Shown in pieces: positions 35,101-50,100 of a DNA stretch of 64,000 bases. The number at the start of each line of letters is the position of its first letter. Positions within the stretch are counted from its first letter, which is position 1. Made by a program: the position numbers and the translations under genes. Origin of the DNA: Echinarachnius parma (taxonomy: Eukaryota > Echinodermata > Echinoidea > Clypeasteroida > Echinarachniidae); contig JBAMJV010007438.1 in assembly GCA_037951105.1 (NCBI GenBank), positions 1 to 64,000 of the forward strand, given 5' to 3'. The notes under the pieces were generated by a model. That model was not told where the DNA came from, did no database searches, and was given only the letters and a program-made list of their open reading frames with translations.

Positions 35101-38100
35101 TTGTAATTTTAACAAAATAGAGTTTTCAGTTTATATAAATGTTACATGCATGAATATGATCACAATAACAGTCAAACCGGATGGACGGCTGTCTATAGTG
35201 CAGAACCTGCCTCGAGTACAAAAGTGGCCACCAATGGGACCTCCTGCAGTGAAATATAATGGAACATAATAGCTACATGTACATGTACTGTAGGTCACTT
35301 GTGTACAGAGCCCACTTTTTTTGTTTTCTTTATAGGTGACCAGTCACTACAAAATATTTATTTATTTATTTATTATTTTTTAAAACATCTTTTTGCATGA
35401 TCGGAAAGCGCCAGAAACGTACCAAACAGGGCATAATCGGATAGATCACATCATGATAATCATTTATTAGACCCTTGAGCAGTGTAAACGATGTAAAAAA
35501 AAAGAGCCCCCGTGAGCCCCAAAATAGCCCTCGTGAATAATTTCACGAGGGCGTTTTTCTCCCTCAAAATTTTCAAAATCGCCCTCGTGAAAAAAAAAGT
35601 ATTTTTTGGGTTGAGTCACTATGACTATATATGTCCACAAGTTTGACTGTAATAGAGAGCAACAAGAAGAATACAAATGGAACATTATGTTGACAGCTTG
35701 TTATGTTTCTGCAAATCCACAAAAAATGTTTTCAAAATGTTATTTGTGGCTCTGCAGAAACTGTCTATTGCACATACAAAAAAAACTTTGCTATAATATT
35801 TACTGTGTAAAGGGATTAAGCATACAACTACATGTGCACAGTTAAGTTAAATTTTATTTCTATTTAGCAAATTATTGAAGTTTACCCTTTTAAAAAATAG
35901 ATTTGTAGTAAAATGTTCGAGCATATCAATACTTTCTGTGGTATGCATCATGGGAAACGGTGGCAGTTATCAATAGAAAACCTTGTTATTTGCATGGTTG
36001 ATGGGGTTTAAAAGACTGCAAAAAAAAATTGTGCACGGCTGATTAGGATTTGCAGCACTACATTTTTTGATTTTGATAATTTATTGCAACTGGTGGGAGT
36101 TAAAATGAAGTTTGTTTGTCACAAAAAGAATTTCTTTATAGTTTGTGTTATTTATATAATAAATGCATGTAATGAAAATGAAAGCAAATTACTCAAACAT
36201 TGACATATTTGGTGTTTTCAAGGTGGATCTACAGTTAGATACAAAATATGTTTTTCCTGCAGTACAACTGTAACTGTGTGCAATGGGAATGGAGGTGGAT
36301 ATCAACATTTGAATGCTAAATCACTTTGAGATAGCTCTACAGTTTTGCCAAAAAATGTTGCATGCCTGATTATCAGAAATTGTATTTCTCGATTGTATTA
36401 TAATGATAATCAATGCAATGTTCCATGGTGGGAGTTTTTAAACAATTTAAGTTATTTGTTTGCATTTTTGTTTTGAGCTGCAAGTTTTTGTTTGCGCATT
36501 GTATAATTTATGAATACTGTAAAATGAAAGCAATAATTTAGAAATCGGTCATCATTCAGACATTCCAGATAAACACTGGTAAGTACTGTACATTGTGGAA
36601 TACATGTACATATTGTATATTGCAGGGCTCAACACTAGTGCTTGTTCTAGTGCCTGGGGCAAGTAATACTTAATAGCCCGGTCACATATCAACGGATTGC
36701 GCAAACAGATGTCAAACGGAGAGCTAAATTTTCCATCCATTCTATACGTTTCTTGTCCGTTCCTTGTCCAGTGATGTACGCTGTTCTATGTTTTGTACAT
36801 GAAGCAATGGAGACGACTTTCATCACCGGATAATTTAATTTCGCAAATTGTCTATTCGTTGGGCATACATTTCCGATATCCGTTGATATCTGACCGGGCC
36901 ATTATGCCTGACAAGTAATCTTTCAAAAATGGTCTCATTTGGTTGCCCGATCAGGCAACAAAAAATTGCTCCAAGCCTCCTACTACAGGAAAAAAATTGT
37001 ATTTATGTGCAAATACATGTAGGCCTACAATTTTTTGTATGTGTAAATACTGTAAGTACATGACAACAAAAAATTGCTCCAACTACAGGAGAAAATTGTT
37101 TTTATGTGTAAATATGTAGTACGCTAGAAGTACACGGCAAGATATTTTTCTGTTGGGGCAAATGAAATTTGAAGATTTATGATTTTACTTGCCCGAACGG
37201 GCCAGTTAAGTACAGAAGAAAGTTAGTGTCGAGGCTTGTGTATAGGATAATCATTTTATTGATAATTAATTATTGCGCTAGAAGGGGGTTGGAGGTGGGG
37301 GGTTGGGGGTGGGGGTGGGGGGCATTACCTAAAACTAGAATAAAGTTAAAACTCAAAGTTCAAACATTGCTATTATGATGGTCATACCAAAGAGCTATTA
37401 TATAGATGGAGTCACAACAGATTCAAATCCTTTACTAGATGTTCGATGCCGCCACTGTAAACTATGCAGTGAATGTGCTCATTTGAATGGGACCTGAACT
37501 TAACTTGCAGCTGGAAACACAAAGACGTTTCGGTTGATTACATACGCATTGGCACATTTCAAAGAGAGGTGTGCTTTGTTATTATAATAACTTTTCGCAA
37601 ACCCGAACTCAACTAATTCGAGTACTTCTTTATTATAGATAGCAAATACGCGCGAAATAAAAAAATGTGTGGAAATTGAAATATTCATGATGAAAATTAA
37701 CGTAGTTGGCATGCGTTGGCACTATTGCGACGTATCTTATCAATTAGAGTGATATCTCAAGATTATTTTGTGTTGATGTCAATTTGTCGAAAATGATCGA
37801 AAGTTGATAAACAATGCTTCAAAGAATCATATTAATTCAAGATATATCTGGATTTTTTCTCAATTCATGTAGGAAATTATTACAATTACATCTCTATTTG
37901 ACGCGTTCATCAAGTCTACTACTAATCATGCAATAGTCACAAATAAATGAAAATTCGTTGAATTATCATGAAATTAAAAAATCGTCAGGAATTAATTAGC
38001 AAGTCGTTGGTTTCACTCGGCGGCATCGAAGATCGAACTTCAAATAAACCGCAAAGCCCCACTTCTCCTTTTGTTCGCCTTTAGAATAAAGACAGGGATT

Positions 38101-41100
38101 AGTGACAGTTGTGACTCCATCGATGGTAACTCCTTGGTCATACTAGTATACAATCCTAGACCTGTGTAGTGTATATTATCATTATTGTATTGTACAGTGT
38201 ATTTTGCTCCATGGCCATACAGTAGGATATATTGCACTTTTTACCAAATTGCTTGCAATTACCTAAAGTAAACTAGTGCTGAAATTCAACAAGGTCACAC
38301 GAAAAAGCAGTCTTTGAACTGGTAAACAAATAGAATGCGAGGGTGTGTCCTATACTTTGCATTGTGTGTCAGTAACTGGTAGCCTGTTTTTGCCTATCAG
38401 ATCAGGCTCTTTCCAATACAATGTTTTATGAAGCTTTCAAGCTTGTCATACTATTGTTCCCATATGTGTACGTGAATTCAGAAATACTGTAGTACCCCAA
38501 AAGACAAGTTTTCTTTGCAATTATTTCCACCAGAATTCTGTACTTTCTGTACATATTATTTTTCACAAATGGTGCAATCATGCGATTAGGAGTTATTGCC
38601 ATGCATGACGTTCAGGGCGTCATGTACGTGTGTATTACCCTGATATTAGTAACCAGAATGCATTCTGCAGACTTTACTACTACAAGTGCTTTTATATAAT
38701 TTACATGTATGAGTGTGCACAATTATTTTTCATAATACATGTAGGTGTTGAAAAGGGATTAATACGTACATGTAGGAACGCATTCACACGGGAGTTACTA
38801 TGTATGTGGAGTTGAGAAATGTTGGATAGGCTTTTGTCGCATCAATCATACTCGGTGCCTTTTAGCATACCATACATGAAGTCACACTGATGGGGGGAGG
38901 GGCACACTCTATAAATGTATTTCTTTATTTTATAACATATATTCTCATGCTTTAAAATTGTTTTTGTCAAATTATTGGGGGGCACATGCCCCCCTCCGTA
39001 GGGGCCATCTACAAAGTACGTACGCACAAGGGGGGGGGGGGGGAAGTCACGCTGATGCATATATGCCGCATTCAACCACATGCATACAAAGTGCGTACAG
39101 GGGGGGGGGGGGGGGGGTCAATTTCGGACAATAATTTGCGTACATTATACATGTACATACTTTGTAGATGGCCCCTTATGTGACAAGATTATTTTATAAT
39201 GGAAAAGAGGGGTCTGAATGAGTAAACTACATACCCCATAAACCTGAGATGAGGAGATGACAAGGACAGTGTTTACTCCATACAGTGACTGCACAATGTT
39301 GCTATGGCCATTTGATTGTGATACCTTTTTAGCTGTCACATGAATACATACTGGGAAATTATGAATCATTGATGGAAAGATACAGTACTCTGATCCATGC
39401 AGTGGCCTACATCCCTGTAAGTGATGCCTATTGTTCAGGGGGGATTATCTATTCATCAATCCTCCCCTGAACAAGGATGTATGCCAGTGATGATATGACC
39501 ACTAATAGCTAGTAAGCAGAGAGAAAAACGTGACTTATCAACCACATAATAGACTTTATCTCCTTGAGTGCCAAGCTCACAATTTTGCACCACACAATGC
39601 AGTGCACACAAATGCCACAACTGTAAAATCCCTGGCACTCAAATTGTGAACGAATTAATTGCTTAAATTGTTCTGGTTGAGGTTTGTAAAATTGCAAAAA
39701 TATGCTGTACAGTCTAGAATATATAAATAAATATTGTGAAAATATCAAATTTAAGAGAGAACTTTAGAGTGCAGTTGCATGATTCAGTTCGTAAATTGTG
39801 TGTCAAAAATGAAATATGTATAACTGAAACAATTCTCAATCCTAACATTGATCAGCGGAAATTACACTGCATTTATGGTGCTATAACAGTGCACACACAT
39901 TACCAGGGTAGGAAATACACAGGGATGAGGGCGACTTTCCCCCCTCTAATACTCAAAATAGCCCCCTAAAATCAGTAGGTAGCCCCTAAAATTACCATCT
40001 ATAGATAGGTATGTGAAATATTTTGTGATACCCATCGGATTGAAAAAGTAGAATATTTTTGTTTTCCCTTGCTGACATTACTATTGTGCCCATGGCTAAA
40101 CCATGTGTCACCCAATGGTGGTGGTACATGAAAGATACTGATAAGGCCCTTGAAGTTGAAGAAGCGCACAATTATTTCTAACATATTAAACAATTAAGAA
40201 TTATGCAAGCACTTGGAAGGGAATCATTCTATCACATGGATTCGAAACCAAGCAAAAGACTAAAAAAACAATTCAGAAAGAAACATTTCTCAAGTGTATG
40301 TTTAGTTTTGACTAGAGCGACCCAAATTTTGTATAGAATATCTGAAGGGTTCTGTGAGGTGTGGACATTGTGAATCATCAATGAAAAAAAATATATATTC
40401 TCATGAATCTGTTTGGATGAGTTTGGATAATATGAATTTGTGAAGTGACCTAAGTAATAGAAGAGTAACAACACAGCACGACTTGTCACCCACATGATGA
40501 ATTTAAAAGGCCCCTAATGATGTAACAAATATTATGTTAAAAGTTCTGAGGGAATTGTATCCTGGACATTTATAAAATCGAGGAATTATAATGAAGCCAT
40601 TAAGGGCCCGTTACACATTCACGGTGCCAACACAGATGACCACGGATTGACGGTCCGGGGTACTCCCAGTTGGGTCCGGGATGCTCCGTGTTGCCTCCGG
40701 CATCCTCCGTGTTGCCTCCGGCGTCATCCTTGGGCGCAGTAGAGAAAATTAACCCTGCTTAATTTTCACCGGGAGCTCCGTGTTGGGGCCAAAGCCAAAA
40801 GTATGGGCAAATGCGACGGGACGGAATTTGATAGCTATTTTGATCATACAAACAAAAATAAAGATGTGACTGGATAAAATTTGGTTGTTACATGGACAGG
40901 GTAAAGTGATGAATATTATCAAACAGAAAAATTGAAAAATTTATGAGTCTGTTGCCATGGTAACTACATGTTTTTGAAGCGCGACGGGACGGAACGATAG
41001 AATGACACAATTTTTTGTTTTGCAAACAATGTTGTTTTCTATCAAAAGTATAATCCTAGTTAAATCCTGCCATGCATCATAAGAAAGGTATGAATGTTCA

Positions 41101-44100
41101 GTCTCAACACAAGAAAATGCTAAGCTTCCGCATCAATATATTTTTTTTAAATTTAATTTTTGTAATGTGGTGTCGGCGCGACGGGACGGAAACGCGACGG
41201 GACGGAAATTTGGTCATGTACAAAACAAATGGCAAATTTTTCAATTGCAATAATTTTCAATCCCTCATGATTTTTTTTGCCATTTTAAACATTTATTTCA
41301 CCTAATGGCCAATACAAAATAGTTTTAAGCATATTTAGTATTGATATCACAGTAAAAAGAGAAAATTACAAATTTTACCCATTGGACCATGTACAAAACA
41401 AATGGCATTTTTTTTGTATACAAATTTATTTCCTTTTTTTTTAAAGATTTATAAATGTTTTAAGATAAAAATTACATACTACTAGCTAAAATAGCATTTT
41501 TTATCATTTGCTGCTTGGATTTCAAAATAAACTGAATAAAAAAAAAATCTGAAAAAATTGTTATAGTAAGTGTGGAAGCACTGCTGTACATAGCTAATGG
41601 AGGAGGGTTCCCACCCAAATAATGTGAATATTTTCCTCTCAAAATAAATTTGAGTTAATTAGCAAATTAGTTAATTTTAAAGCAAAAATACATGAAACTG
41701 TTTTTTATTCTCTTTCAACTATACAGAAGAAAGACAATTTGTGATGAAATTGCATTGAAAATAGGATTTAATCTGGATTAAATTCCGTCCCGTCGCGCAA
41801 TTTCCGTCCCGTCGCGAAAATGTCAAAGCCTCGTAGAATTTTTCTGAAAAGAGGAAATGAAATTCTAACCTCATAAAAGTGTTCGGGCATGAATTCATTG
41901 ATACTTCAGAGAAGATGGCAATAAATAACTGCTCTAATATTGAGTAACGCTAAAAAATGGATGTCAAAACGCGACGGGACGGAAAAATGTCAAAATAAGG
42001 CAATTTTTTGCCCAACTAAAGAGGGCAGTATTATACGAAATGTAGGTGGTACAATTGTCCTATGCATGAGCTATCCAAAAACACTTCTATATTTCTAGAA
42101 TGAATCTTAGTTTTTTTATAAATCAAATTTTTCAAAATTCCGTCCCGTCGCGCTGTGAGGGCGCTTTTCATTATTTAAAAGTGTATTACAGGAAATCCGA
42201 GAGACGGTATGCTTAGCCGAACACAGTTCCGGAAACTGCAGATACTCGCCTTTCCTATCATACATGAAAGAAAATGATTTTTTCAATTTGAAATTTGTAC
42301 CCTTGGGTTGACTACTTTTGGCTTTGGCCCGTTGAGACTGGCCAAAATTCTATTGTTCAGCTCATCCGTGTTGACTCCGTACACGTTGCTTCCTTGCTTA
42401 TCCGTATATACACCGTGTTCGTACCGTACTTATCCGTGTTGGCACCGTACTTGGACCGTACTGACACCGGCCCTCGATCCGTGCTGGCACCATGAATGTG
42501 TAACGGGCCCTTTAGGATCTAAAATGGACTACTGTCTGCTATTTACTAAAAGGATTATGAGTGGTCATTAATTAAATAGGGTAGGATAATCTGATCAGCC
42601 CACTGCAGTGATGTCACAGACAACCAACGAAAGATCATTTCCTTGTGCATGCTCACTCACACGGGGGGGGGGGGGGGGGGGGGGGTTCACGTGCCCCCCC
42701 CCCAAAAAAAAAACAAAAAAAAACAACCTGTCATGAACAATACAAAACATAAGGGGAAATCTTTGAAAAGGTACAGAAATACATCTATGAGTGTCCCCAA
42801 ATAATTTGCGTGCCCCCCAAAACACACGTATCCATCCACACTACTGTATGCCACTGTCTCCATTGACACAATTTCAAAACAATGTCAAGGACTGTCGACT
42901 AGGATTCTGAAACAGCTAGGTTTACAAATTTCACCACTTCCCCTTGGAAGCTTCCTCACTTTTGGTTGCCAAGTGACATGACATGTGTAAAGGAAATTGT
43001 GGAACTGTCTGTTTGCGAGCCAAATCATGGATACGGTAACTGAACTCAGTGTGATTAGTTGTACATGTGCACATGGTCACCATTAGAAGGACATGCCTTA
43101 ACATTTTACATTTTTAATTTTCAGGTCGTATTTGCTAACCAGTGCGTACATTAAACGACACCTTTTTATGGACAGAAAAGCCCACTTACAATGGGGTGCA
43201 GTTAATACAAAGAGAGAGCTTACACGGGTGCAGGAGAAGATCAGAAACACCAGTAATTTGTATTGTTTTGTGAACAGAAAGTATGTATACAAAAGTTAGG
43301 GAGAAAATCTTGGAACATTTAGTTTGACAGTTCTGTTACCCTGATCCCCAGCACAGTTAATACTGTAGATCAGTTAGAAAATGCTGGAAAAATGTTTTCC
43401 CCTTAAAATTACAACCCGAAGTCAGGGGTGCGGTTAATACACTAATGCGATTTATACACGGGCAATTACGGTATGTTTGCATAATTAGTAAAGCCCAAGA
43501 GGAAATGAAGTGACAGGAATTATGCACTAATCAGTAAAAATAAGCAACATGCCATCTGTTGGCTAATTTCCTGAAAAGTAAATAATACAAGTGTTTTGTA
43601 AACACAATAAGTGCATTTAGCATACATTTAGATAGATAGATAGATAGATAGATAAATGGTTTTATTCATATAACTGCACATCGTAGCCCGAAAGCTAAAT
43701 TGTATACAATTTTACAATCAAATAAATCATATAAAGCATAAGATACCATTACAAAACACAATTACATAATAACAATAAAGTACATTTTATAAAGACAAAT
43801 GATACATCCATTACACTGAAATAATCGGAAACGTTAGAATAAAAAGATAAAAAGTCATGGTACTACTATAAAATCATTTAGAGTGGATAAATGAATCTGG
43901 CATTTGAGTGATTACTTGGAGTATATATTTATGTTAAATAGCATATCACGATTATCGAATATTGCAACAAAATTAATAGAGTAATGAATAAATAATTCAT
44001 AAATTTATGTGTGTAACTTGAGTCCATTAAATAAAAAGTCCAATTTAAAACAAAATTTTTATTAAAGTCCTTAACAGTTTAAAATAGTGGCGTTATACTA

Positions 44101-47100
44101 AAACAATGTATCAAAGGTCGAGTAATTGTACTATTATATAAATCATTTCAATTGGCAATTAAGAATAAATCTAGTATTTAAATAAATACTGGAAGTTGAT
44201 ATTTCGTTTACAGAGTCTATTAAATAAAAAATACAATCACAAAATAAATTTGAATATTATAACATAAACCTTAAAGTTTAAATAATAGTGAGGTACTAAA
44301 ACAATAACAAGTACAATTTAAAACAAAATTTTAATATTGTATTAAAGTCCTTAAAAGTTTAAAATAGTGGCGATATACTAAAACAATGTGAATATCAAAT
44401 GTCGAGTAATCGTACTGTTATATAATATAAATCATTTCAATTGGCAGTTGAGAATAAATCTAGTATTTAAATAAATACTGGGAGTTGATATTTCATTTGC
44501 AGAGTCTAATAAATAAAAGGTACAATCCCCCCCCCCCCAAAAAAAAAAAAAATTTTGTATGATAGTCCTTAAAGTTTAAAAAATAGCGAGGTACTAAAAC
44601 AATGTGAATATCAAAGATCGAGTAATGGCACTTTAATATAAATCATTCAATTGGCAAGTGAGAATAAAATCTGGCATTTATATAAGTACTGGTAGTTAAG
44701 TTTACAGCGTATATCAGGAAATTAGAATATTGCGACAGATATAATAATAAATAATTAATACATTCATGCATATATATATTAAAAAAATATAATTTCACAA
44801 AAAAATGGCATGCTCTATTACAGTCAGTTTGAGAGCATTGTAGCAGTCCATTTAATGAGAATTCAAGAGTCTTGTCATATATGGTACCGGACTGTTTTTA
44901 TAACGGTTCGTACGGCATCTTGGTTCTTTGTATTTTTTAGTGTTTCTCAGAGTTCTTACCGGATTTAGACATATTGTTGTAAAAGAATAACAGAGTACTG
45001 TAAATGGGTGATTTAATGCGGAATGTCATATACCACACATCTACTCTTATCACTTAAACACATAATGAAAGTTTGATAATGATTATGATAAAAGATCTGC
45101 ATTCCATTTTAAATTAATTATACTATAAACCTGTCACGTGGAAGACACTTGACCCTCATATCAGGGTTGTCTAGCACTTGCCCTATTTCCCGGGGCAAGT
45201 TCAAATTGATATCGGGCAAGTGAAAAATTCTTAAATGGTCTATTTTGGTTAGCCAATTGGGCAACTAGCATTTTTGCAAGAGAAAAATGTTATCCCTGAC
45301 ATGTCACATCTTAAAGGGACTTAGTAACATTGTCCAAATCCTCAACATCCAATTGGAAGTCTAGCGGTTCCCTTTATCTTGTTGCATTCAACAATAAAAG
45401 CATGGGACAGGTTTCGTTTTTTAAAATTTCCCTTTCGTTATAAAGATATTTACGATTGAAGTGTTCAGATGTTAAATTATTCACTAGACCGTCAAAACCG
45501 TGCACAAAGTGAATGCAATGAGTTAATAATAGTGAATATCACATTGCATTTTTGCTCATAACTTAGCCTTATAACGTCCATTTAACTTGAAATTTTCACG
45601 CAACACCCAGTGGACATATCAGCTAACAATACATTGTATCAACCACTCATCACTTTTTGCACATGTCAACAAAGTTACTAGAATGAACCCTGACCCACAC
45701 ACTGCTTCTAACTATTTTCTTCTGTCTTGTAACTTGTATTTTTGTAATTTGTGCATATATAGTTGTGTTGTATTTTACATTGTATTATGCTTTTTGGTCG
45801 AATAAATAATAATAATAATAATAATAATCCCTTATAGATAAGAGAGATATTTGCCAAGCAGATCAAGCTTCCTAAATATAGCACAAGTAATTTTTCTACA
45901 TTGTCTTTTCGGGCAAGTAAATTTTCTGTTCGGTCTGGTAAAACAGAAAAATGTATGATTTTACTTGCCTGAAGGGCAAGTTGTTAAAAAAAAGTTAAGT
46001 GTGGAGGCTAACTTATATAGATTGCAAAGTTTGATATATTTCCAAAATTAAATGGTTAAAACAATGAAAACTGTATCTAAGCATCTCTATCTAAGGTCAA
46101 TTAAGTGTACACAGTAACTTAGAAACTGCATGTCACGGTCAGCCTTTTTGGCAACCGTACAACTGTTTTGTGGTGGGGCCAATTATTTTATTACACATCA
46201 ACACACTTCAATATATCTGACTGGTATTATAATTGTTTACTCAGTTCCTTGTGTCAATATGCAGAACACACACATCATACTCACTCAATGACTCTCCAAG
46301 CAAGCAGTTATGTGTGCATTGAGGATTTTTGCCTGGAGTGGATGAATAAATTAATATAGTCTTGACTGCGCCCAATAAAATGCTGACCGCTTCAGTCATA
46401 ATAGAAGTGTGTATTTTGCAGTTTTTGCCACATTTCATCTCAGTTTAGCTTGCTAATTAAAAGTACTGGATCAGAGTGTATGTAACGTTGTCTTTGTTGC
46501 TAACATACATATACATGTACATGTACATACACACACTTGCACACACACACACACACACATGCACACAAACAAACAAACAAACAAACATACAGACCGGCAC
46601 ACATAAACTGGCACAATTATGAACACACTATGACAGACAAAAAAATCCTGCACATATTAAATTGTAATTAGCATCTATCATGACGATTAAAGATTCAGAG
46701 TATAGCTCTAGGTACATCGGAAAATATCAATACATTAAAATGTACATTGTGTAGGTGAACCAGTAGCAAGTGCTGATGATTGCCATAGCAACCAAGAATG
46801 AGATGGAGACTGGGCATTTGTAAATGGTGAATGAATATAGCAAATACTTGCACAATATAATGTACCTTTAACACCTGTTGTAGACCAGCTAAGACCAGTA
46901 ATGTATGTACCGATATTGATTCCTTTGAATGCAGATTATATGTAAATGAACCTGTCTAAAGACCACTCACTAAGTACATTGATTGTACCACCTTGTAAAT
47001 GAGAATTCATGATAGTTTCTTGAAGCACATTTGATAGTGCAGTGGACATGTGCATGATGCAATTACACTACTTAGTCATTGCTATTCTCTCTCCTCTCTC

Positions 47101-50100
47101 TCTCTCTCTCTACTTAACTACAAAATATTTAACCCTCTATTTCAACCTAAAATGCTACAACTGCTATTTATTTTCCTCTAAAAAACATAATTTACTTTCC
47201 TCTAAATAACATCATTTACTTCTACTCCTACGTACACTGAATACAATTGATTATTCTGGACCAAATGCTATATAGGGTGATATTTGTTACCCAAGTTCAA
47301 ATATACTACAATGTAAATATACTGAGCTGCATGCAATGTTGCAACACAATTTGCCATTTGCCATGTTAGTTCTAGAACCACTTTTATAAATCCAAATTTT
47401 AAAAAATTCACTTGCGCAATTTAAACTCACTATGTAGGTACTAACAATCACACAAACTCCCATTTAAAATTAACTCACAATTATATGAACTACTCATTTA
47501 CCCATCTAGAGATGAATTTAAACATGTACGCAAGTTTTCTTTTTTAAAAAATTTTAAATAAATTCAAAATCGCACTCATCCCGGTTGGAAGATACAAACA
47601 ACATGTATAATAAACGTAATATGCAATCTTTCTTTTGCCTTTTTCAAATAAATTCAAACATAGGCTCCAGCCAATGGGAAGGTAACAGATGAACCAGAGA
47701 GTGTGATACTGTACCTCGAGTCCAAGGGGGCAGATGTCAACGCTAAGGACATCTATGGAGTCACACCGCTGCATATGGCAGCCATCCGGGAAAACGAGAC
47801 GGCCACTAGCGAGCTTCTCAGTATACCCGTCATCCAAGTTGATGTGAGTCTTTGTTTTTTTTATCTTAAATGCCTGTTTATGTAAGATAAATAGTCAAAA
47901 TATAATCCAACGGAGTAGATGTGAATGCTTAGGACATCTATGGATTCACACCACTGCATATGGCAGCCATCGGGGAAAATGAGGCGGCCACAAGTGAGCT
48001 ACTCAGTATACCATCATCGAAGTTGATGTGAGTCTATGTTTTTTAAATCTTAAAATGCCTGTTTATGTCAGATAAATACTAGAAATATAATGATAGTGGA
48101 AGGGAGCAGATGTCAATGCTCAGGACATCTATGGTGTCACACCGTTGCATATGGCAGCCATCGGGGAAAATGAGACGGCCACAAGTGAGCTACTCAGTAC
48201 ACCATCATTCATTAAGTTGATTGAGTCTTTGTTTTTATCTTATGATACTCTAATACTGGGAAGCTTTTTCTTTTGTTTTCCGATCCAGTAATTCAATATT
48301 TATTATATTTTGTTGTGCCTGTGCTAATTTTGACCCGAATAATGATTATACAATTGAACAAGAGGTTATTATGACAGTGTGTGTGTGCATTTTATAATTA
48401 TGACACTATCTAAAATGATGATTATTACTATTATTATCATTATTTTAGGCGTGTGACGGCCAGTTGATGACACCCCTACATATGGCGTGTACGCACGGCA
48501 GTGATGTCATCGCTAAGATGCTGATTGACAAGGGGGCGGCGCTGAGGGCCACGGACGAGGAATCAGGGACACCTCTTCATGCGGCTGCCATGGAAGGCCA
48601 CGTTGAGATCGTCAGGCTGCTGTATGAAGCTGGCGAGCAACAAGGTTGCCTTGAGCAGGTATGTAGCCCCCACAGTAACATGACATTGAAGATAATGTCC
48701 ACCTTTTGCAAGCCAAAGTGTCTTATAAATATGAAACAAAATACTAATTAAGAGCTAGTCTGAGAAGATTAGGACTTAAAAATACCTTTTTATGAGAGTG
48801 ATTCAATCAGTTTTGTGATAAAACATGGTTATTTATAACTTTGTTTAATCATACAAATATGCCAGGATACACAGGTTCAGAATAGAAAAGAAATAGGCCT
48901 AGAGTAAGACCATATTAAAGCGATTGTATTTTTTCTGGCATCATTTGAATCCTTTACCACCATGAACTTCAAAATGTCACCAACTTGATCCTTGTGGTTC
49001 ATGGAATGCCTCACTGAACTTGAAGAAAAAAATGCTCATTTGAATTTGTTTTATTTTTAAGCTGCTTTCCACAGTATTTTATTATTTTCAACAATTATTA
49101 TAATTGTACAGTTTATGTGTTTGTCCCTTCTAGATGCTGACAGACACGAACAATGATCAGAGCACTCCGCTCCATCTGGCCGTCGACAGCGGGGAGCCAG
49201 AGGTTGTCAAGATGTGTCTAGAGAGAGGTAAGTGTCTGTGCTATGAACATACCATGGAGGCGACACCTCACCATCTTCATCGAGAGAGTAGACAGTTTAG
49301 CGTGACAGGGTTTAGGGGCCTCTTCTGAGCCCATTTAAAAAATCCAAAATTGATAAACTGAATTTCTGAATGCCTTAGTTTCTCTACCTCCGCTTTATAA
49401 GTGCCTAATATTCTGATTGGCCGAGATGTAATTGTGTAAACTATTAGTGATATAATTTGTATGCACTTCTGACCACTCAGGCTAGATCTTAAATGACATT
49501 TTCTTTCATATGTGACAGTTATCTGTAGAACCTTGGGTCACAAAGGGAACATACATTGTAGTATCTTTCATAAATAAAAAACGAAAAAACATATAATACT
49601 TTACAGATGAATCATGATATCTTTTTAATTATCTCTATTCATCATTGTTTTCCCATTGTCAGGAGCCAAAGTGACCGTCTACCGAGACAATAAGAGCACC
49701 CCGCTCCATGCAGCGTGTATCGCTGGAGATGTGGACATCGTCAAACTGCTTCTGGACAAAGGAGCAAAGGTCAACAGCTACAACGCGGACCGGGCAACCC
49801 CGCTCCATCGCGCCTGCTACTTCAACAGGTTCAAGGTGGTCGAGTTTCTCCTGGAAAAGTGAGTGTCTCTTAAAGGGCATCAAGCGTGGGGATGCTACAT
49901 AGCGGGTCGCCATTTTGAACTGGGTTAGTTTGCGCGCACCGCATGACACTGAGCTAACGTGCATTACGCACCGTGCGCAACGCGTATGCAAGATGGCGCC
50001 GCGCATCTCATTTGACGAATCTGAACTACCTTTAAAAGATATCTGATTGAAAATGAGCAAAGTGAATGGGATTCCAACGGGATTCGAACCCGAGACCTCC

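Larger units (their letters stand above)
33602..47663 (+). other. 14 kb TRPA intron 4, no further exon recognised
   Basis: Besides the elements listed separately I see only AT-rich sequence, G/C tracts (39021-39042, 39100-39117, 42663-42684), a hairpin at 39433-39475 (GTTCAGGGGGGATT), and CA and TC microsatellites near 46540 and 47090. No ankyrin or other coding motif was found on either strand. A nested gene is not supported. Confidence 0.6.

Noticed and set aside
48099-48225. Extra ankyrin exon reading GADVNAQDIYGVTPLHMAAI
   Set aside because: It has no acceptor and its donor is changed; it is a clipped copy of exon 5.
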